NCBI RefSeq assembly: GCF_002077175.1
Contig: NZ_CP014943.1
Span: 4,774,001 to 4,838,000, forward strand
From: Colwellia sp. PAMC 21821
Lineage (GTDB): Bacteria > Pseudomonadota > Gammaproteobacteria > Enterobacterales > Alteromonadaceae
Direction: 5' to 3'
DNA: 64,000 nucleotides
A model generated the notes under the pieces. That model did not search any database and had not been told where the DNA came from. It saw only the letters and a program-made list of their open reading frames with translations. A program made the position numbers and the translations under genes. Positions 50,964-59,024 of this stretch are shown one piece after another; the stretch's first letter is position 1, and each line of letters begins with the position of its first letter.

Positions 50964-51479
50964 TTAGCTTTCAAGTAATCCTAATAGAAAAAAAGTAGCA
51001 TTATTTAGCGCATGAATTATGGTAACGACAAACAGCGCATGCCCTCTTGAATGAGCATCCCAATATTGGTATGCCATAGACATCATGAAAAAAAGAGTAA
51101 AAACACCTACTCCCCACAAGGGAACTTGCATGGAATGCACTCCTCCCCAAATCAGAGCACTAAGTATTGAAACCACCACTATATTAGTGGTGGTTTTCCT
51201 GAGTAAGTAAATAACGGGGATCATTAAAATAGTTTCTAATATTGGCGATATAAGTACGGCACCTACAAATACTTCCGTTCCTAGTTCAAAATCAGGTACC
51301 GCAGCATTTGGGAATAAGAATCCCAGAAAAATAGCAAGAGGAAGCCCTATACAGATCACTAATAAATAGATTTTAAATATATAATATTTAAGAGGTTGGT
51401 TGGTATTCTCTAGTAGTTTAAACAAATCTTCATCCTTGAGATTTAAAGCTATCGAACTCCAGAGCAGCTCATTTATCAT
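50964..51479 (-). CDS. CPBP-family intramembrane metalloprotease-like protein
   Basis: 171 residues, about five membrane helices. The CPBP/Abi motifs appear as ISPILETILMIPVIYLLRK (Glu, Arg), WGGVHS (His) and HALNNATFF (His, Asn), although the usual EE pair is a single Glu. Members cleave prenylated or bacteriocin-linked substrates or confer immunity. Upstream, TAACGCTAGCTGGCTAATTT (near 51490) may be a truncated attC, so it may once have been a cassette. Confidence 0.65.
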   Translation of the reverse strand: MINELLWSSIALNLKDEDLFKLLENTNQPLKYYIFKIYLLVICIGLPLAIFLGFLFPNAAVPDFELGTEVFVGAVLISPILETILMIPVIYLLRKTTTNIVVVSILSALIWGGVHSMQVPLWGVGVFTLFFMMSMAYQYWDAHSRGHALFVVTIIHALNNATFFLLGLLES

Positions 51480-51520
51480 ACTATTTCATTAACGCTAGCT
51501 GGCTAATTTTCAATTAATAA

Positions 51521-51540
51521 TGGGTGTCCTAGTTGTTTTA
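51521..51540 (+). repeat. GTGTCC repeat, single copy
   Basis: ATGGGTGTCCTAGTTGTTTT is the best-matching plus-strand copy of the repeat family, next to the left edge of the cassette array. Confidence 0.65.
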
Positions 51541-51608
51541 TTACTTTTATTACAAAGAGAATGAAAAAATTAATCTACACTAGAATAAGATGAAAGCTAC
51601 CCCCTGCC

Positions 51609-51691
51609 AAGAAGAGGTTTATCGATGGCTATAATGTTGAATGGAATGAAAACAGCCAACAGTAAATCGTCCCTCTTAATCGCCTAATCAG
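51609..51691 (-). repeat. attC site 1 (distal end)
   Basis: Degenerate site with core GGCTATAATGTTGAATGG..AACAGCCAAC and arms AAGAGG / CCTCTT. It is the leftmost recognisable attC. Confidence 0.6.
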
Positions 51692-51697
51692 TTTTAT

Positions 51698-51991
51698 TTA
51701 CACCTTAACCTTTTGCTTTTTAAAGTACCAAACCATGATAGGTATTTCTATTAATCCATAAATAATAAGCGTAAACCAAAACCAATTTGTGTTAAAAATC
51801 AACAAATTAAATTCATACCCACTCCCCCAATAATTCAGACCTACAACCAACAAAGCAAAGCCTGAAGCAAATATGTCATAAAATGAAATCTTATTAAAAT
51901 TATTCCCCGCTAACTTGGGATATATAGAAAGGTACGCGACTAAAACTATAATTAGATTTAGTAATATAATGGCTAACTCTGGTGAATCCAT
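51698..51991 (-). CDS. Cassette: small membrane protein
   Basis: 97 residues, three membrane helices and a basic tail (FKKQKVKV). AGGAG lies 11 bp before the ATG. The stop is 7 bp from attC 1 and the start 28 bp from attC 2, so it is a complete cassette. No family recognised. Confidence 0.6.
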   Translation of the reverse strand: MDSPELAIILLNLIIVLVAYLSIYPKLAGNNFNKISFYDIFASGFALLVVGLNYWGSGYEFNLLIFNTNWFWFTLIIYGLIEIPIMVWYFKKQKVKV

Positions 51992-52018
51992 TTACGTCTA
52001 TACTCCTAATAATACTTT

Positions 52019-52107
52019 CCGCCTCACTAAGGGGTAAGTAATTGTTAGTTAAAGTTGTGAACAGAGTGAAACAGTCACTATTTTTTCCTTTCAATGCTTT
52101 GTTATAT
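52019..52107 (-). repeat. attC site 2
   Basis: Plus-strand reading CGCCTCACTAAGGGG..AATTGTTAG..GAAACAGTCAC..TTTGTTATATG; ends in a standard GTTAT. Confidence 0.75.
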
Positions 52108-52126
52108 GCACGAAAGCAGATTAATA

Positions 52127-52327
52127 CTATTTATTTACTTTTTGATTAAAGAACTTAAATATTTTAAAACGATTAAATTCATTATTGCCGCCATAAGCGT
52201 AAATAGCAAAGAGTATAAACCCTATTAATTGAAGATATTGTATCTGCTGATTTTCGACTAACAAAGTCCATATAAAAACTACTAACATACTGATTGATAA
52301 AAGTGCTGATAGGATTCTTAATATCAT
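52127..52327 (-). CDS. Cassette: small membrane protein
   Basis: 66 residues with two membrane helices and a basic Lys/Phe-rich tail. Start 52327 is set by GGAGG five bases upstream; an ATG 12 bp earlier overlaps that site. Unknown function. Confidence 0.6.
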   Translation of the reverse strand: MILRILSALLSISMLVVFIWTLLVENQQIQYLQLIGFILFAIYAYGGNNEFNRFKIFKFFNQKVNK

Positions 52328-52358
52328 ATTAGCCTCCATGCTAAGTTTTTAGGATGCT

Positions 52359-52442
52359 TATAACGTCCGCTTGAGATGCAAAATATAGCTGAAAATAATG
52401 TTTAGGAACGTAAACAGCCAGATAAATTTTGTCCTGTTATAA
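52359..52442 (-). repeat. attC site 3
   Basis: Left arm TATAACGTCCGCTTGAGATGC, core AGCTGAAAATAATG..AACAGCC, right end GTTATAAC; more diverged than the others. Confidence 0.6.
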
Positions 52443-52449
52443 CGGTTTT

Positions 52450-52770
52450 TTAAGACCCGCGTTGAATTAATGCAAATTTACCCTTAACCCTTTGACCTCG
52501 CATTTTATCGCACCAGAACTTGTATACTGGGTAGATTAATGCAGCGCCAATTAAAGAAAATATAAACCCCAAAAACCCATACATTAATGATGAAAACCAG
52601 AACATTGTGTTCGCAGTTTCTTCATCTATAGCCGTAGTAGTTATCATAAAATTAAAAGCTATTGAAAAGGCGATACCAACCCCAAAACAAATCCAAATAG
52701 CAATAACCATAAAAGAAAAAAAGTTAAGCTGTATTCTAGCTTCATCACTATATTTTTCATGCATATCCAT
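52450..52770 (-). CDS. Cassette: membrane protein
   Basis: 106 residues; two long membrane helices (about 17-43 and 55-85) and a basic C-terminus (KFWCDKMRGQRVKGK). GGAG precedes the start. The stop lies 8 bp from attC 3. Unknown function. Confidence 0.6.
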   Translation of the reverse strand: MDMHEKYSDEARIQLNFFSFMVIAIWICFGVGIAFSIAFNFMITTTAIDEETANTMFWFSSLMYGFLGFIFSLIGAALIYPVYKFWCDKMRGQRVKGKFALIQRGS

Positions 52771-52791
52771 TTTAAAGTAAACTCCAAAGGG

Positions 52792-52868
52792 TTATAACGC
52801 CTCAATAAGTTTAAAATAAAAGTAGGCGATAATCGATAACCAACTGTTATTTTTTCGTTTGATTAACA
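52792..52868 (-). repeat. attC site 4
   Basis: TTATAACGCCTCAATAAGTT at the left, core GTAGGCGATAATCG..CCAACTG, right arm CGTTTGATTAAC. Confidence 0.65.
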
Positions 52869-52895
52869 CCTTAGCAGTATTTTGCAGCCGATAGA

Positions 52896-53075
52896 TTAAT
52901 TAATTGTTTTACTCGAACGTTGCGTTTTACCAAAAATTTTAAGCCAAAATGCTAGCTCAAAAATAATACCCAAAGCAACAAATGCAAATACACCGTTTGA
53001 AAACCCATAACTGTATGATGCAAGAGCTAAAAACAATAGTGCTGCCAGAATTATCCATTTGTGGAATACTTTCAT
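52896..53075 (-). CDS. Cassette: 59-residue membrane protein
   Basis: A short gene encoding two membrane helices (about 7-24 and 26-46) and a polar tail (KTQRSSKTIN). AGGGAC precedes the ATG. It ends 27 bp from attC 4. No attC is recognisable on its upstream side. Unknown function. Confidence 0.5.
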   Translation of the reverse strand: MKVFHKWIILAALLFLALASYSYGFSNGVFAFVALGIIFELAFWLKIFGKTQRSSKTIN

Positions 53076-53290
53076 AAGTCCCTCTTAGTAAAAAAGATAA
53101 TATATTGTATTAAATTTATGCTTAGTTGTATTTATAAGCAAATATGAACTTGTAAGAAGTTGTAAGTGCAAAACTTTTTATACAGCTACCGCCTTGCTAC
53201 CATAGATTAGAAAACTATTAAAAGCATAGGCGAACAAAGTGGCTTTGTTTGTTTTTATGTAAGCGTCATGTGAACTGCGTCTCAGTTAAT

Positions 53291-53310
53291 CTGGATGTCC
53301 AATTAATCCT
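53291..53310 (+). repeat. GTGTCC repeat, diverged copy
   Basis: CTGGATGTCCAATTAATCCT keeps the GGATGTCC core in the leader of the PEP-CTERM gene. Confidence 0.4.
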
Positions 53311-53452
53311 CCAGTTAATCCTTAAAAAATTGGTGTTAACATCACCCTTGAGATTTTCTACGCGAACCCATTCAATCGCTGCTATAATTTTTAGCAAGCT
53401 CTGGACTAATAAAATATCTAATTTCAAAATGCAACCATTTAAGGAAGCAAAA

Positions 53453-54181
53453 ATGTTTAACAAAAAAATGGTAAGTGCTGTTGCTGTTGCTGTTGCTGTT
53501 TTAAGTTTCAGTGTGCAAGCAGAATTAATCACGCAAGATGTTTCATTCGGTACGCAAGGAAGTTCAACTGATATCGCTGAATTATCTCCTTTAACCCAAA
53601 TTTTAACCATAAACACATTCGATATCAGTTTAGGTACTTTGACTGGCGTATCATTAATGGTGTACAGCCAAATTACTAGCCAAGGCTCTTCTACCAATAA
53701 TAGTGTGGCGGATGGCCGCACAGACGTAGGTATATTTTTGACTGATGACTGGATGGTGCAAAGTAGCGTTGCTGATGATTTTACTTTTGCTTCAGCAAAC
53801 AGTTTTTATGCCTTAATTGAGGCACAAAGTGCTGCTTCAGGTTTATTTACTATGCAAACTGGCGACACATTTGAATACGATATCACAACGGGTGAAATTA
53901 GCTCAATGTTGACTAACACCGACATTAGCGCGTTTTTAGGCAGTAACCCTATCGACTTTATGTTTTCTACATTTGCTAGAACTGAACTGAGGAACCAAAT
54001 TAATCCTCAGCAAGGAGGTTTAGGCTCGTTCTCAAACAGCTTCTCAAACGCGGCTTGGGGGAGAGTAGTCGCTGAATTTGAATATACTCCTTCTTCTGTA
54101 ACTGTGGCAGAACCGTCTACAATTGGAATTTTTGGTTTAAGTTTAGCTGGTATGGCACTTATGATGCGTAGAAGAATTTAG
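53453..54181 (+). CDS. PEP-CTERM sorting domain protein
   Basis: From ATG 53453 (AAGGA upstream) the 242-residue protein has a signal peptide (to VQA|EL), a Ser/Thr/Asn-rich body and a C-terminal PEP-CTERM tail: VAEPSTIGIFGLSLAG then LMMRRR. Exosortase would cleave at the PEP-like site and direct it to the surface or extracellular matrix. It is opposite to the array orientation and no attC was seen on either immediate side. The frame opens 204 bp earlier without a ribosome site. Confidence 0.82.
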   Translation: MFNKKMVSAVAVAVAVLSFSVQAELITQDVSFGTQGSSTDIAELSPLTQILTINTFDISLGTLTGVSLMVYSQITSQGSSTNNSVADGRTDVGIFLTDDWMVQSSVADDFTFASANSFYALIEAQSAASGLFTMQTGDTFEYDITTGEISSMLTNTDISAFLGSNPIDFMFSTFARTELRNQINPQQGGLGSFSNSFSNAAWGRVVAEFEYTPSSVTVAEPSTIGIFGLSLAGMALMMRRRI

Positions 54182-54277
54182 TATTGCTTTGAGGGGGAGG
54201 ATATAACCCAGAGAGCCTAGAGCACCTGTTGCCTTGGAATATTAAGCAAGGCTAGACGCTTTCCCCCATACACTTAC

Positions 54278-54320
54278 TTTAGACCTTTTGCTTATATTCT
54301 TATAAAGCAAAAGGTCTAAA
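54278..54320. terminator. Bidirectional terminator between PEP-CTERM and phzF-like genes
   Basis: A 16-bp perfect stem (TTTAGACCTTTTGCTT / AAGCAAAAGGTCTAAA) with an 11-nt loop serves both convergent genes. The stop codon of the PhzF-like gene (54316-54318) lies inside the right arm. Confidence 0.8.
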
Positions 54321-55107
54321 CTGTAATTTTACCTTCTAGATATTGAACAGCTTTACCTGAGATATAAACTTTATTCCCTTTAATACTACATATTAATTTA
54401 CCGCCGCGTTTAGAAGCTTGATATGCAATGAGTTCGGATTTATTTAATTTACTAGCCCAATATGGAGCTAAGCCGCTATGAATAGATCCCGTGACAGGAT
54501 CTTCGTATCCACCATTAGCAGGCCAAAAATAACGAGAAATAAAGTCATACTCACTCGACTTAGCAGTTACCACAATATCAAAAGGTGCAAGCTGTTTTAG
54601 TAATTCAATATCAGGCATTACATTTTTTACATCGGCTTCTTGTTCATAGACAACAAAATACGCTTGGTCATTTAACAATACTTCCACAGGTTTAATTGAT
54701 AATCCGTTTAATAAAGCTAATGGGATATCGTCAACGACTTTAGGTTGCCTATTAGGAAAACTCATTTGAATATAACCATTATCCATTTCTGTAACTGATA
54801 AATTTCCAACGGCTTTAGCGAAAAAATCAATTGATTTTAAATGATTACTTTTAGCAAAAATAACGAATGATGCAGCTAATGTTGCATGCCCGCAAAACTC
54901 AATTTCGGTTATTGGTGAAAACCAGCGTATTTCATAATGTTGACTATCTATTTTTTTAACAAATGCAGTTTCTGAAAGGTTATTTTCAACAGCAATTGAT
55001 TGCATAAGCTCAACTGAGAGCCAATTTTCAGTTATAATTACAGCGGCAGGGTTGCCTTTAAAAGTAGCATCAGTAAAAGCATCGATAACATTTATTTTTA
55101 ATTCCAT
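54316..55107 (-). CDS. Cassette: PhzF family isomerase-like protein
   Basis: 263 residues with PhzF landmarks: VIDAFTDATFKGNPAAVI, NNLSETAFV (catalytic Glu), FCGHATLAASFV and EDPVTGSIHSGLAPYW. The fold resembles diaminopimelate epimerase; substrates vary and are unknown here. AGGAG precedes the ATG and attC 5 lies 33 bp upstream. Confidence 0.86.
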   Translation of the reverse strand: MELKINVIDAFTDATFKGNPAAVIITENWLSVELMQSIAVENNLSETAFVKKIDSQHYEIRWFSPITEIEFCGHATLAASFVIFAKSNHLKSIDFFAKAVGNLSVTEMDNGYIQMSFPNRQPKVVDDIPLALLNGLSIKPVEVLLNDQAYFVVYEQEADVKNVMPDIELLKQLAPFDIVVTAKSSEYDFISRYFWPANGGYEDPVTGSIHSGLAPYWASKLNKSELIAYQASKRGGKLICSIKGNKVYISGKAVQYLEGKITV

Positions 55108-55139
55108 CTGGGATAATACTCCTGAGTAAATATTTTCTT

Positions 55140-55229
55140 TATCACGCCCAATTTACAGGCTAAGTAATGGTTGGCTAAAATAGTGTAGCAAAGCGAAACG
55201 TAGCCAACTTATGTGGACGCATGTATTAA
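55140..55229 (-). repeat. attC site 5
   Basis: ATCACGCCCAATTTACAGGC at the left, core GTTGGCTAAAATAGTGTAGC..GTAGCCAAC; the right arm (ATGTGGACGC..GTATTAAC) is diverged. Confidence 0.65.
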
Positions 55230-55282
55230 CTTTTTAGTATAAAAATGCTCAATAGACACGTCCAACCGAATATACCACGACC

Positions 55283-55675
55283 TTAATTAGCTTTTAGGTC
55301 TAAAATAAACGGCTTACCACCAAAACCATGTTTATTACATTTGGCACGTACTATTACCTTAGATATTTCTGCTGGAATTTTGATATCACACTGACTACGT
55401 GTAAATGGTTGCTCATTATCGTGAGGGTGAGCAAGTTGACGGTATCCAAGTTGATTACCCTCTAAATCTATAACTTCCCAGCCATCTGCGTAATGCTCCC
55501 AGCCTTGGTCATTGTGTCGAACTGAAGTACCAAAACACCAACTACCGCTTGATTTTTCAGTAGCTATAACGTTTGTAACCTGAGCATATTCTAAAGAAAT
55601 TGAATAAGTATCTATATCAACTTTTGATGCGAATACTGATGATGCAAACATCGATAATATTAATAGTAACCTCAT
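55283..55675 (-). CDS. Cassette: secreted hypothetical protein
   Basis: 130 residues with a signal peptide (to FAS|KV), a beta-rich body and three cysteines (WCFGT, SQCDI, AKCNK) that may pair in the periplasm. GAGG lies 5 bp before the ATG. Family not recognised. Confidence 0.62.
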   Translation of the reverse strand: MRLLLILSMFASSVFASKVDIDTYSISLEYAQVTNVIATEKSSGSWCFGTSVRHNDQGWEHYADGWEVIDLEGNQLGYRQLAHPHDNEQPFTRSQCDIKIPAEISKVIVRAKCNKHGFGGKPFILDLKAN

Positions 55676-55698
55676 GTAAACCTCGTTTCACTGTAAGA

Positions 55699-55790
55699 TA
55701 TCGCCTATTTAAGCGGAAAATGTAATTGGCTATAATGTGGGCACTGTGAAATAGCCAACTCTATTTTTACGTTTGAATTTTTTGTTAAAT
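55699..55790 (-). repeat. attC site 6
   Basis: TATCGCCTATTTAAGCGG, core TTGGCTATAATGTG..ATAGCCAAC, right end TTTGTTAAAT. Confidence 0.8.
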
Positions 55791-55807
55791 GTTTTATGTT
55801 TTATGTT

Positions 55808-56209
55808 TTAAGCACCAAGTAAAACTAAGTGCTTAATATGTTTGTAGCGTAAAGACATAGAAATACAATGCGCTAACTCTTTGGGAATTTCTTGCTCAAT
55901 ATTTAAAATGATTGCACGATTACCGTCATATTTAAAGATATCACCATAAACTTCTTTAAAAGTCTCAACTAGAGATGTTTTACAATTAAAGTAAATGCAG
56001 TGTTGCTCTGGGTATTTCGCTTTCCAATCAAATCTAACTGTACTACCACTCTTTGAAACATAACTAGGCTCACCCCATTTTAAGGTTTCCGTTAAATCAG
56101 ATATGCCATCTTGTTTAGCCACACTCAGAATTAGGTCACGTATATTGCTGAGTAAAACAGCAACATTTTCTGGATAGGTTTCAAATTTTTGTTTAACACT
56201 TAAATTCAT
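55808..56209 (-). CDS. Cassette: DUF1801 domain protein
   Basis: 133 residues with DUF1801 landmarks (LTETLKWGEPSYVSK, TVRFDWKAKYPEQHCIYFNC, RAIILNI). An upstream TTG (56239) lies in the attC itself, so the ATG at 56209 is preferred. Related proteins are common integron cassette cargo; function unknown. Confidence 0.78.
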   Translation of the reverse strand: MNLSVKQKFETYPENVAVLLSNIRDLILSVAKQDGISDLTETLKWGEPSYVSKSGSTVRFDWKAKYPEQHCIYFNCKTSLVETFKEVYGDIFKYDGNRAIILNIEQEIPKELAHCISMSLRYKHIKHLVLLGA

Positions 56210-56236
56210 TAGATAACTCACAATATCAAAAACATA

Positions 56237-56326
56237 CAACGCCTCGTTAGGGGCTAAAAATTGTTAGCTAAAATGAGTGACAAAGGAGCAAAAGCCAACT
56301 GTCATTTTTCAGTTTAAATGCCTTAC
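56237..56326 (-). repeat. attC site 7
   Basis: CAACGCCTCGTTAGGGGC, core GTTAGCTAAAATGAG..AAAGCCAAC, right arm CAGTTTAAATGCCTTAC. Confidence 0.8.
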
Positions 56327-56382
56327 CTTTTTAGCCTCAAAACTTATAAGCACTATCAATAGTGGCCTGACTATAATAAAAC

Positions 56383-57390
56383 CTAGATTAAATAAGGCTT
56401 TCCAAAAGTAGGAATAATGACTTTTAGAGGATCCATGTTTAATTTCTTAATTTCTTCTTGAAGCGTCTCAATTGGATCATTATATCCCTCATCAGTTAAC
56501 TTAAAAGTCCCAAAGTGAATCCCGATCATCTTTTTACTCTCTAGGTCTTTAAATGCTTGTAGAGAATCCTTTGGATTAAGATGGGCATCTTTCATGAACC
56601 ATCTAGGCTCATAAGCACCAATTGGAATCAAAGAAAGATCCGGTGCCCCTAGCTTCTCTTTAATGCTTTTAAAGAACTTCCCGTATCCTGTGTCTCCGGC
56701 AAAGTAGATCTTATAAGCATTTTCAATATAAAACCCACCCCAAAGCATTTCTCTTTTATCGAATAGGCCTCTTGCCGACCAGTGCTGTGAGGGAACAAAA
56801 GTAATCTTAGTTTTATTAGTTGTAATACTTTGCCACCAATCCAGATCGACAGCGGCATTAATTCCGTTATCTTCTAAAAATGACTTCGTTTTCAACCCTG
56901 CAAAGACTTTGGGAGCATCCCTGTCATTTAAGCGCTTGAGCGTATCAAGATCTAGGTGGTCATAATGATTATGAGAAATAAGAACAATATCAATTGGAGG
57001 CAGATCATCAAAGGCAATACCAGGTTTAACGACTCTCTTGGGTCCAGCAAATTGAACAGGTGAAGCTCTGAGAGAATATTGAGGATCTGTTAATATGTTT
57101 AAATTATCAACCTGAATAAGAACTGATGCATGGTTGATGACAGTAATAATTGGCTTTACAGATCTTTGGCTAGCAGGTTTAAACTGCTTAGAGTCAATTT
57201 CATCTGGCCAAGGAGTAGATTCACTCATACTACCCATTTTCCACTTGAGCAAATCAACTATACTTTTATCTTCAAAGGGTTCAATGTTATCAAATTTAAT
57301 ACCATCAAAAGGGGCATTAGTCTTTGCATGAGGTTGAGATGTGCAGGAGGAGAGTAAAACGGTAAATATTAACCATGATAATTTTTTCAT
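56383..57390 (-). CDS. Cassette: MBL-fold metal-hydrolase lipoprotein
   Basis: 335 residues with lipobox LLSSC (Cys near 16) and a metallo-beta-lactamase fold of the NAPE-PLD/UlaG-like type: ISHNHYDHLDLDTL (HxHxDH), GDTGYGKFF (metal Asp) and GIHFGTFKL (last His). Likely a phosphodiesterase-type hydrolase on the periplasmic face; substrate unknown. The start follows GAGC. Confidence 0.8.
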   Translation of the reverse strand: MKKLSWLIFTVLLSSCTSQPHAKTNAPFDGIKFDNIEPFEDKSIVDLLKWKMGSMSESTPWPDEIDSKQFKPASQRSVKPIITVINHASVLIQVDNLNILTDPQYSLRASPVQFAGPKRVVKPGIAFDDLPPIDIVLISHNHYDHLDLDTLKRLNDRDAPKVFAGLKTKSFLEDNGINAAVDLDWWQSITTNKTKITFVPSQHWSARGLFDKREMLWGGFYIENAYKIYFAGDTGYGKFFKSIKEKLGAPDLSLIPIGAYEPRWFMKDAHLNPKDSLQAFKDLESKKMIGIHFGTFKLTDEGYNDPIETLQEEIKKLNMDPLKVIIPTFGKPYLI

Positions 57391-57475
57391 TTAGCTTGCT
57401 CATTTTTTCTTAGTATTTATTTAAAATCAAAACACATTACGTAACGTATAAACTTAGGCGTTAAATTATAGGTTA

Positions 57476-57589
57476 ATGAATATATTTTCAATACTTAAGA
57501 AAAAACCAATTAAAAAATTGGACAAACTTTATGAAAGTAAACTTGAAAAATCTATGCATGCCCAGCGTAAAGGCGATATAAAATTATAG
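57476..57589 (+). pseudogene. DUF6435-like short gene, truncated
   Basis: A 37-codon frame (NIFSILKKKPIKKLDKLYE, KSMHAQRKGDIKL) resembles the start of the small DUF6435 family, then meets TAG at 57587. The same frame continues VITTTLAEALKYKF after the stop, like the expected C-terminus, so one nonsense change may have cut it. It is inverted relative to the array and shares a cassette with the MBL gene. Confidence 0.4.
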
Positions 57590-57659
57590 GTAATAACAAC
57601 AACTTTAGCTGAAGCTTTAAAATACAAATTTTAGAACTACAAGTCTTTGTTAAAAAACA

Positions 57660-57754
57660 TAACACGTTGCTAAGCGTAAATAATGGTTGGTTAAAATAAG
57701 CGACGAATGAGTAAAAACCAACTTTTATTTTCCTTGTTCAAACGCTTGTTAGCA
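57660..57754 (-). repeat. attC site 8
   Basis: AACACGTTGCTAAGCG, core GTTGGTTAAAATAAGCGACG..AAACCAAC, right end CGCTTGTTAGC. The original stop codon of the IS-split gene (TAA, 57749-57751) is inside the right end. Confidence 0.85.
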
Positions 57755-57855
57755 TCTCAACTCAAGGATACTATCAACTCTATCTTGTGTTTTGACGTGG
57801 TCTAATTGATTCGACTACCTCAGTTAAGACATAATTGACTTAACTGGAGATATAA

Positions 57856-58149
57856 ATGAAAAACCGTAAAACTTATTCAAAAGAATTCAAACTAGATGCA
57901 ATCACCCTCGTTAGGGATCAAAACTATCCTGTAGCTGAAGCTGCTAGAAATCTAGACGTCAGTGCGCAAGTGCTTGGCCGATGGATCAAAGAAGCTGAAA
58001 ATGATGATGGTCATGCTTTTAGAGGAAATGGAAAGCTTACGCCAGAGCAAGATGAAATCCGTAAACTTAAAGCCCAAGTCAAGCGCCTAGAAATGGAGCG
58101 TGAAATATTAAAAAAAGCGACGGTCTTCTTTGCAAAGGAAACGAAGTAA
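57856..58149 (+). CDS. IS3-family transposase OrfA
   Basis: 97 residues: helix-turn-helix (YSKEFKLDAITLVRD, PVAEAARNLDVSAQVLGRWI) and a leucine-zipper-like helix (LKAQVKRLEMEREILKKA). Run A7-G at 58110-58117 near the end allows -1 slippage into orfB, whose frame is open from there, giving the OrfAB transposase. Confidence 0.92.
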   Translation: MKNRKTYSKEFKLDAITLVRDQNYPVAEAARNLDVSAQVLGRWIKEAENDDGHAFRGNGKLTPEQDEIRKLKAQVKRLEMEREILKKATVFFAKETK

Positions 58150-58187
58150 TATATTCGTTTGTTGCCCAACATAAGAAGATCTGGCCC

Positions 58188-59024
58188 GTGATACTGATGT
58201 GTCGCGTATTGGGTGTAAGAAGTAACAACTATTATAGTTATCAAAAAAGAAAGGCTCAAAAGCCCATTGATACAACGCATCAAGAGATGTTGGAATGGGT
58301 AAAAGACATCGCTAAGTTTAGCGACAATACTTATGGCGCAAGACGTATTCAAAAATCCTTAAATGCACTTAGTTACCCTGTTAGCCGCAGAAAAACAGCG
58401 CAGTTAATGAAAGAGGCGAATGTTTGGGTGCGTTATAAGAAAAAATATAAAGCAACGACAAATAGCGAACACAACAAGCCCATTTATGCGAACGAACTTG
58501 AGCAAAACTTTGATGTTCAACAACCTGATCAAGCGTGGGTGCAAGATATTACCTACATCTGGACTTCAGAAGGCTGGCTATATTTGGCGATAGTAATCGA
58601 CCTATACTCGCGTAAAGTTGTTGGTTGGAGCATGGGCACACGGATGAAAGCTCAACTTGTTTGTGATGCGCTCACGATGGCAATGTGGCAACGAAAACCT
58701 AAGGCAGGATTGATAGTACATTCAGATCAAGGCGTTCAATATGCGAGTCATCAATATAGGCGAATACTCAGGTTACATGGCTTTGTGGGCAGCATGAGTA
58801 AGAAAGGTTGCTGCTGGGATAATGCGGTAGCAGAGAGCTTCTTTGGTAGCTTAAAACAAGAGCGCGTACATTGGCGTAACTATCAAACCCGTTATGACGC
58901 TCAACAAGATGTGATGAACTACATAACGATGTGGTACAACAGCAACCGATTGCACTCATATCTGGGCTACCAAAGTCCAAATGTGTATGAAGGCAAAGAA
59001 AGAGAATTGAAAAAGGTAGCTTAA
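58188..59024 (+). CDS. IS3-family transposase OrfB (DDE)
   Basis: 278 residues from a GTG; rve integrase core with DDE residues in WVQDITYIW, HSDQGVQYAS and KGCCWDNAVAESFFGSLK. Its frame extends upstream into the orfA end (SFVAQHKKIWPV), so the functional product is probably the frameshift fusion. Confidence 0.92.
   Translation: MILMCRVLGVRSNNYYSYQKRKAQKPIDTTHQEMLEWVKDIAKFSDNTYGARRIQKSLNALSYPVSRRKTAQLMKEANVWVRYKKKYKATTNSEHNKPIYANELEQNFDVQQPDQAWVQDITYIWTSEGWLYLAIVIDLYSRKVVGWSMGTRMKAQLVCDALTMAMWQRKPKAGLIVHSDQGVQYASHQYRRILRLHGFVGSMSKKGCCWDNAVAESFFGSLKQERVHWRNYQTRYDAQQDVMNYITMWYNSNRLHSYLGYQSPNVYEGKERELKKVA

Noticed and set aside
51900..52094. 64-codon minus-strand frame overlapping attC 2
   Set aside because: It is read largely from the attC palindrome and from the antisense frame of the neighbouring cassette gene.
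53249..53452. 68-residue N-terminal extension of the PEP-CTERM protein
   Set aside because: It has no ribosome site and would place the signal peptide internally; ATG 53453 follows AAGGA.
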